From positions 28,715,401 to 28,779,400 of the forward strand of contig NC_063434.1 of assembly GCF_020379485.1 (NCBI RefSeq): 64,000 bases of DNA, given 5' to 3'. The position numbers and the translations under genes were made by a program. The notes beneath the pieces are model-generated. The model was not told where the DNA came from, made no database searches, and saw only the letters and a program-made list of their open reading frames with translations. This document shows, piece after piece, positions 62,101 through 64,000 of the stretch. Source of the DNA: Brassica napus (Eukaryota; Streptophyta; Magnoliopsida; Brassicales; Brassicaceae). Position 1 is the first letter of the stretch, and the number at the start of each line of letters is the position of its first letter.

Positions 62101-62429
62101 CAAAGAGGGAGGGGAGAGAGAAAGAGAGGCACTCAAGAGAGTGTCTTTATAAAGAAGAAAAAAGAAGAAGATGACGATGAAGAAGAAGCTGCCTAGAAAG
62201 AGCCTTGTTGGAAATTTTGGCCTCAGACGACTAATTATTAATAATAAATAAAGTTGTTCAAAGGTCAAGTCATCTTGAGTGTTTGATGCAGTTTTTGGTT
62301 ATAAACATGTTGGAAAATATACAGATTTTTAATTAAACTAAAACCAATTTGTAACAAATAAACGTTGTATTATTTTTCACTAAAACCTAGTATAAGTTAT
62401 GTATTAGGCTATAACTGTATTTTAAAAAT
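62101..62429 (-). promoter_or_regulatory. 5' leader and presumed promoter of the DUF1666 gene
   Basis: A GA-rich leader (GAGAGAGAAAGAGAGG-type repeats, 62,104-62,135) precedes the ATG on the minus strand. Further up TTTATTTATTATTAATAATT (about 62,232-62,251) is AT-rich but not a clear TATA box. Confidence 0.4.
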
Positions 62430-62727
62430 TATAAGAGCCAAGTTGAACATTGCGGGTTTCTACTAAAACACTGGTGAGATTGGACTCCTTCAAAGGTGAC
62501 CAAGAAAGAGGACATTGCCAGGGACCTCTCCAGGACTCTGATTGTTGACAATCTCATGGCGATTAGAGTACTGAATATAAACAGTCTTCCCTCGAATCTG
62601 AGCCGGCTCTGAAGACGAAGCATAATAAGAAACCATTGATATTGCCTGATTCACGTCACCCTGCAAATGAATCAAAGTATACAGTTTTGTATCTGCGTAT
62701 ACCTGAACTGAACTGTGAGCTCGCCAT
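62430..62727 (-). pseudogene. PTB1: Remnant of a PTB1-like polypyrimidine tract-binding protein gene
   Basis: PTB proteins bind pyrimidine-rich RNA through RRM domains and regulate splicing. Here the minus strand keeps a start (MASSQFSS at 62,727). After a gap, an acceptor-like TTTGCAG leads into exon sequence (NQAISMVSYYASSSEP; RGKTVYIQYSNRHE; IVNNQSPGEVPGNVL) that matches recalled Arabidopsis PTB1. A four-base insertion after NVL shifts the frame, and LVTFEGVQSHQ follows in the new frame. The first RRM core, later RRMs and the 3' end are absent. Its position past At3g01175 matches the expected gene order after loss of two intervening genes. Confidence 0.8.
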
Positions 62728-62910
62728 CTCTCCGGTAAAAAGGCGCGGGCGCTCAAAGGATTCTCTCTCTCTCTCTGTACAGCTAAAATATCTGTAAAAA
62801 TTGCAAATCAGTCCCCTAAAACAAATTACTATGCTTCCGGATAGATAGATACCCATGCAATGACGTGACTATAATAGCCCATTTAGCCTATATATTAAGG
62901 GCCCAATAGT
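62728..62910 (-). promoter_or_regulatory. Surviving promoter and leader of the PTB1-like remnant
   Basis: Read on the minus strand: TATTGGGCCCTTAATATATA (62,910-62,891) and ATGGGCT (about 62,876) are site II-type motifs, with AATATATA as a possible TATA box. A leader with a (GA)n run (62,776-62,760) leads to the ATG. Confidence 0.5.
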
Positions 62911-64000
62911 CCAGTACATTTTAGTTATCTCTCGCCGTGGTTGTGTGTTTGTTTTCTTCGTTTTTGTTCCTTTCTTTTGTTGTTGTTGTTGTGATCTTCT
63001 CAATGGATTTTGCTTGCCTTGTCCAATACAATTTTTGATCAATTTATTTTAAAATAATGTGACCTCTTTAGAGAAATTCCAAATCAAACCTAAAAGCTAA
63101 TAAATTTGAGCTGTTTCTTGGCCCTACATGAACTAACTGTTACTTAACTCTCATATCCTTAGTCTTGGATTGGTCCAGAGGGTCTCAAAAGTCGTCACTC
63201 GTCACTACTATTTTGTGAAGGTACTCTTCCATTAATTCTGGTTTAAATTGTATTAATATTAACTTAGTACTGTACTAAGTTTGTTGCACTCTTTTTCTAA
63301 TCTGTGTGGCTTATTTCTTGCCGTAAGTTCTCTCAAGTAAATGATCCATATGCTTGGCTTGGCCTACTGTGGTTAATGTCAAAGTTGTATGTTCGGTTCC
63401 TTCCTTTTTGTTTACTTTTAGTTTGGATGATTTAGGGTAATGTCTTGCTGAAGATAATGATGAAAGGTTGGTTTAGCTGAGAATCACCAAGTTTGAGTTG
63501 GAAAATGGTAACAGTTTGTAGCTTTTCATGTGTGCGACTTCTTGTTCTCCTACTGAATTTCATACATGTGAACGAGCATACTAATGCAAAAGACTTGGAC
63601 CATTGATATGAAAATTTAAGAAATTACCATGGTACTGAGCTGGTCCAAAAACTGATGATGAAGGAAAGCAAATGGTTAACAGTTGACTTTAAAAGCTTTT
63701 ACCTCTCTTCTTGGCTCATTGGTTCTTACTTCTCTCAATTTTTGCTTGGGAGGTTCAGCTACGTGGATGGATGTGATCTTCACAAGTGGCATAATCATCA
63801 TCATCATCTGTGAAGCTTAGCTTAGTGACTACTGTTTGGACCATAAGTAGAAGCTGTCACAATGAAAATCAGCAAGACATTTAAAGGAGGTGGACCATTG
63901 TACTTTACATCTTTTGCAGCCACTGTGATATTTTTCCAATTCTTGTGTTATTAATACTAATATTGGTAGAATTCTTTAGGCCTATGATTGTCTTATGGTT
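62911..64000. other. Non-coding region to the window end
   Basis: No open frame of note and no recognised repeat family. A TTG-type microsatellite lies at 62,978-62,992 and an ATC run at 63,796-63,809. Alternating T-rich and A-rich stretches could be introns or the control region of a gene beyond the window, including the expected At3g01170/At3g01160 positions. Confidence 0.45.

Overview
The window is plant nuclear DNA, almost certainly from Brassica or a close relative in the Brassiceae. Spliceable introns, plant Ty3/Gypsy chromoviruses, Helitron termini and a collinear run of Arabidopsis chromosome 3 top-arm genes support this. In recalled Arabidopsis order the run is RP2 (At3g01200), PER27 (At3g01190), SS2 (At3g01180), a DUF1666 membrane protein (At3g01175) and PTB1 (At3g01150). 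The same order appears here from 40.4 to 62.7 kb. In Arabidopsis this block lies close to the chromosome 3 telomere.

Layout. Bases 1-428 are unique sequence. Bases 429-25,650 are one uninterrupted AT-rich tandem array with a unit of about 351 bp (about 340 bp in its second half), roughly 72 copies. The array has a highly homogenised half (to about 14.6 kb) and a diverged half that carries multi-monomer segmental duplications. Directly at its edge is a decayed RPA-like OB-fold gene (25.7-27.2 kb). Next comes a minus-strand Helitron terminus (27,848), split by a 10.6-kb Tekay/Del-like chromovirus (28,561-39,132). That chromovirus has near-identical 2,682-bp LTRs and a 5-bp target duplication. 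Its gag is open and its pol is broken. What looks like a spliceable 136-bp intron lies between gag and protease.

The gene island follows. RP2 (371 codons) and PER27 (319 codons) look intact. SS2 is a heavily damaged pseudogene. Its 5' end is missing, and a perfect 374-bp palindrome sits in an exon. A stray copy of a downstream exon lies in an intron. The same intron holds about 10.5 kb of nested insertions, and the 3' part carries a frameshift, a nonsense codon and a scrambled deletion. The nested DNA includes a structurally intact 5.5-kb Reina-like chromovirus with identical LTRs and one open gag-pol frame, two inverted Helitron-family copies, and a 540-bp direct repeat. The DUF1666 gene (601 codons, minus strand) looks intact. 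Beyond it only the promoter, start codon and part of one exon of a PTB1-like gene survive.

Functionally, RP2 (PPDK regulation), PER27 (secreted class III peroxidase) and the DUF1666 protein are independent housekeeping or tissue genes, not an operon. Loss of SS2 and PTB1 here fits fractionation after the Brassica genome triplication, with paralogues presumably retained elsewhere. No RNA genes or CRISPR arrays were seen.
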